Source of the DNA: Pseudarthrobacter phenanthrenivorans
Lineage (GTDB): Bacteria; Actinomycetota; Actinomycetes; Actinomycetales; Micrococcaceae
Reading direction: 5' to 3'
Length of the DNA: 64,000 nt
Assembly: GCF_000813845.1 (NCBI RefSeq)
Contig: NZ_JWTB01000011.1
Coordinates: 34,107-98,106 of the forward strand
In this document: in pieces, positions 62,017 to 64,000 of the stretch
Layout of the letters: each line of letters begins with the position of its first letter
Numbering within the stretch: the stretch's first letter is position 1
Notes under the pieces: generated by a model
Databases searched by the model: none
What the model was told of the DNA's origin: nothing
Seen by the model: only the letters and a program-made list of their open reading frames with translations
Program-made: the position numbers and the translations under genes

Positions 62017-63849
62017 ATGCCACATCTTGGACGCCGGCTCGCAGCTGTTACTGCAGCGCTGGCCATGAGCGTGACCACCGGGGCGCTCAGCCCCGCTTCC
62101 GCCGATCCCCGGCAAACGGACAAAAACCCCACCGCAACCGGTTACGGCGGGGCGGTCAGCACCGTGGACCCGGAAGCCTCAGCGGCGGCCATTGACGTCC
62201 TCCGTCACGGTGGCAATGCTGTGGACGCCGCCGTTGCCGCCGCAGCCACCCTGGGCGTCACCGAACCGTACAGTGCCGGCATTGGCGGCGGCGGCTATTT
62301 CGTGTACTACGACGCGAAGTCCGGAAAGGTCAGCACCATTGATGGGCGGGAAACCGCACCGGCAAAGATCAAAAGCGACGCGTTTATCGATCCGAAGACT
62401 AAAGAGCCCTACAAGTTCACTCCAGACCTGGTGACCAGTGGCGTCTCGGTGGGGGTCCCGGGGACGCCGGCAACCTGGGAGCGGGCCTTGGAGCGCTGGG
62501 GGACCCTCAGCCTGGGGGATGCGCTGGAACCGGCCATTGAGGTTGCGGAAGACGGCTTTGTCGTGGATGAGACGTTCCGACAGCAGACGGCGGACAACCA
62601 ACTCCGGTTTGAAGCCTTCACCTCCACCAAGGATTTGTATCTGCGGGACGGCAAGCTGCCGGAAGTGGGAGCTGTCTTCAGGAACCCCGACCTTGCTGAC
62701 ACTTACCGGCTCCTCGCGGACAAGGGCATGGATGCGTTCTACGATGGACCGCTGGCGAAGGAGATCGCCAAGACCGTGCAGAACCCGCCCAAGTCCAAGG
62801 ACACCACCCTGCCGGTCCCCAAAGGTTCCATGACGGAGAAGGACCTGGAGAACTACAAGGCCGTGGACCAGGACCCCACCCACGTGGACTACCGCGGCTA
62901 TGACGTCTACGGCATGGCACCCTCCAGCAGCGGCGGCACCACGGTAGGGGAGTCCCTGAACATCCTGGACGTGTTCGATCTTCCCGGGCTGAAAAAGGAC
63001 CAGCCCGCCGTCCTGCACCACTACCTCGAGGCCAGCGCGCTCGCCTTCGCGGACCGGGCAAAGTATGTGGGTGACCCGGCATTCGTGGACGTCCCCACCA
63101 AGGCGCTGACCGATCCCATCTTCGGCAAGGAGCGCGCCTGCGAACTGGATCCGATGCACGCGGCAACCAAGCCGGTTCCGCCGGGTGACGTCGCATCCTA
63201 CGACGGCGCCTGCCCTGTCAAACCAGCGGCGCTCGCCGATGAGAAGGACACGGAGAACATCTCCACCACCAACATGACCGTCTCGGACAAGTGGGGCAAC
63301 GTGGTGGAGTACACGCTCACCATTGAACAGACCGGCGGCTCCGGCATGGTGGTTCCCGGCCGCGGGTTCCTGCTCAACAACGAGCTCACCGATTTCTCCA
63401 CCGTCTACAGCGCCACGGATCCAAACCGGATCGAGCCGGGCAAGCGGCCACGGTCGTCCATGTCGCCCACCATCCTCCTGAAGGACGGTGAACCGTTCCT
63501 GGCCCTGGGTTCCCCCGGCGGCTCCACCATCATCACCACCGTGCTGCAGACCCTGGTCAACCGCATCGACCTGGGCATGAGCACGCCGGACGCCATCGCG
63601 GCGCCCCGCGCCTCCCAGCGGAATACCGCCAGCGTCACTGCTGAGCCTGCCTTCATTGACAAGTACGGCGCAGCACTGACGTCGCGCTTCGGCCACACCC
63701 TGACTCCATCGGGCGACTCCTTCACGTCGGCCTCCGAGATCGGGGCGGCCACCGCCATCGAATTCCTGGAGGGCGGACGGACCCTCGCGGCCGCCGAACC
63801 CGTCAGGCGCGGCGGCGGATCGGCCATGGTGGTCAAACCGTCAAAGTAG
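62017..63849 (+). CDS. ggt: Secreted gamma-glutamyltransferase
   Basis: 610 residues with a signal peptide (residues 1-29, cleavage after SASA). N-terminal hydrolase family: STVDPEASAAAIDVLRHGGNAVDAAVA. The self-cleavage site is before T417 in STTNMTVSDKWGN, where the new Thr is the nucleophile, giving large (about 30-416) and small (417-610) subunits; PRSSMSPTILL and LGSPGGSTIITTV are the substrate and oxyanion regions. It hydrolyses gamma-glutamyl bonds of glutathione and peptides outside the cell. TAGGAG before the ATG; upstream TAGCGT (61974-61979) may be the -10. Confidence 0.95.
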   Translation: MPHLGRRLAAVTAALAMSVTTGALSPASADPRQTDKNPTATGYGGAVSTVDPEASAAAIDVLRHGGNAVDAAVAAAATLGVTEPYSAGIGGGGYFVYYDAKSGKVSTIDGRETAPAKIKSDAFIDPKTKEPYKFTPDLVTSGVSVGVPGTPATWERALERWGTLSLGDALEPAIEVAEDGFVVDETFRQQTADNQLRFEAFTSTKDLYLRDGKLPEVGAVFRNPDLADTYRLLADKGMDAFYDGPLAKEIAKTVQNPPKSKDTTLPVPKGSMTEKDLENYKAVDQDPTHVDYRGYDVYGMAPSSSGGTTVGESLNILDVFDLPGLKKDQPAVLHHYLEASALAFADRAKYVGDPAFVDVPTKALTDPIFGKERACELDPMHAATKPVPPGDVASYDGACPVKPAALADEKDTENISTTNMTVSDKWGNVVEYTLTIEQTGGSGMVVPGRGFLLNNELTDFSTVYSATDPNRIEPGKRPRSSMSPTILLKDGEPFLALGSPGGSTIITTVLQTLVNRIDLGMSTPDAIAAPRASQRNTASVTAEPAFIDKYGAALTSRFGHTLTPSGDSFTSASEIGAATAIEFLEGGRTLAAAEPVRRGGGSAMVVKPSK

Positions 63850-63861
63850 CACAGCAGCTGA

Positions 63862-63925
63862 CTTAAACGCCGACGGCGGCACCCAGGTTCCGGGAATCCG
63901 GAACGTGGGTGCCGCCGTCGTTAAG
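63862..63925. terminator. Bidirectional hairpin terminator flanked by CTTAA and TTAAG
   Basis: Stem of 15 + 7 base pairs with one G-G mismatch (63871-63893 with 63898-63920) and loop GAAT. TTAAG follows on the plus strand (63921-63925) and TTTAAG on the minus strand (reading 63867-63862). It serves ggt and the convergent partial gene. Confidence 0.85.
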
Positions 63926-63930
63926 GGCAG

Positions 63931-64000
63931 TTACTTCTTGAAGGTTTCCGCCGGCGCGTTGGCGATCACCGGGGACATTCCGGTGTAGCCGTCGCGGGTT
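63931..64000 (-). CDS. C-terminal end of an unidentified protein (partial)
   Basis: On the minus strand, an open frame enters from the right edge and ends with a TAA at 63933-63931; the visible last residues end in ...ANAPAETFKK. Its stop lies 5 bases behind the bidirectional terminator, as expected of a real gene end. Too little is visible to name a family. Confidence 0.5.
   Translation of the reverse strand, partial: TRDGYTGMSPVIANAPAETFKK

Overview
The window looks like one continuous chromosomal stretch of a high-GC actinobacterium, most likely of the Arthrobacter/Pseudarthrobacter group (Micrococcaceae). This is inferred from overall protein character, GTG starts, a TANNNT-type -10 element placed 5-7 bases before many start codons (leaderless genes), lipoproteins with Actinobacteria-style leaders, and a gene content typical of soil arthrobacters. 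I see no insertion sequence, integrase, prophage block, rRNA, tRNA or CRISPR array. About 65 genes are called; most are metabolic, transport and regulatory genes that pair a local regulator with its target.

Layout. 1-5.8 kb: a FUSC-type exporter (cut by the left edge), an IclR regulator and 4-hydroxybenzoate 3-monooxygenase (pobA), then a divergent TetR / flavin monooxygenase pair, a hot-dog thioesterase and a GNAT acetyltransferase. 5.9-8.5 kb: a MarR regulator, a small three-cysteine protein translationally coupled to a soluble Ser/Thr kinase, and a histidine phosphatase. 8.6-13.4 kb: purB, a WXG100-like protein coupled to an alpha/beta-hydrolase-type effector, a secreted GH25-like protein and a small membrane protein. 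13.5-19.1 kb: hisC, then a three-gene 2-oxo acid dehydrogenase operon (E1alpha-E1beta-E2, probably branched-chain) behind an unusual nested palindrome, and a PAP2-like membrane protein. 19.1-23.7 kb: a small membrane protein, a universal stress protein, a class I aminotransferase, a GerMN lipoprotein, and a divergent FMN reductase / TetR pair. 24-30 kb: a complete peptide ABC importer operon (permease, permease, double ATPase, binding lipoprotein) closed by a canonical terminator. 30-35 kb: a Gfo/Idh/MocA oxidoreductase, alanine dehydrogenase (ald) divergent from a PucR-type regulator, and an excisionase/antitoxin-like HTH gene coupled to an alpha/beta hydrolase. 35-41 kb: PTS enzyme I (ptsI) divergent from TetR-mtlA-mtlD for mannitol uptake, with a CRP/GlxR-like site between them. 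41-49.6 kb: GNAT, MarR-MFS, a sugar porter, a DHA2 drug-type exporter, an RraA-like protein, another MFS and a TetR. 49.6-54.4 kb: NAD-type malic enzyme, a DUF456 protein, a SnoaL-like protein, a helical-repeat protein and a LysE exporter / Lrp pair. 54.4-57.1 kb: a second WXG100-type large protein coupled to a lipoprotein, and an AsnC regulator. 57.4-64 kb: gluQ, an HD hydrolase, a flavodoxin-type protein, a GNAT-AAA ATPase fusion, an L-lactate dehydrogenase, a secreted gamma-glutamyltransferase and the end of an unknown gene.

Themes. Carbon and nitrogen catabolism is the common thread: aromatic acids, branched-chain keto acids, peptides, alanine, mannitol, malate, lactate and glutathione-like gamma-glutamyl compounds. 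Control is local: at least eight regulator genes have a clear inverted repeat in or next to their promoter, and I give exact positions for these. Termination uses two styles: classic hairpin plus T-tract (29994, 43439) and GC-rich perfect hairpins followed by TTAAG instead of a T-tract (22.3, 31.2, 45.1, 51.2 and 63.9 kb).

The most unusual items are: a degenerate repeat with an exact 32-base period in two intergenic regions, in opposite orientation, each next to a terminator; the GNAT-AAA fusion; the two orphan WXG100-type loci without secretion machinery; the coupled small-cysteine-protein/kinase pair; and the nested palindrome before the 2-oxo acid dehydrogenase operon. None of these is proven to be a new system from sequence alone.
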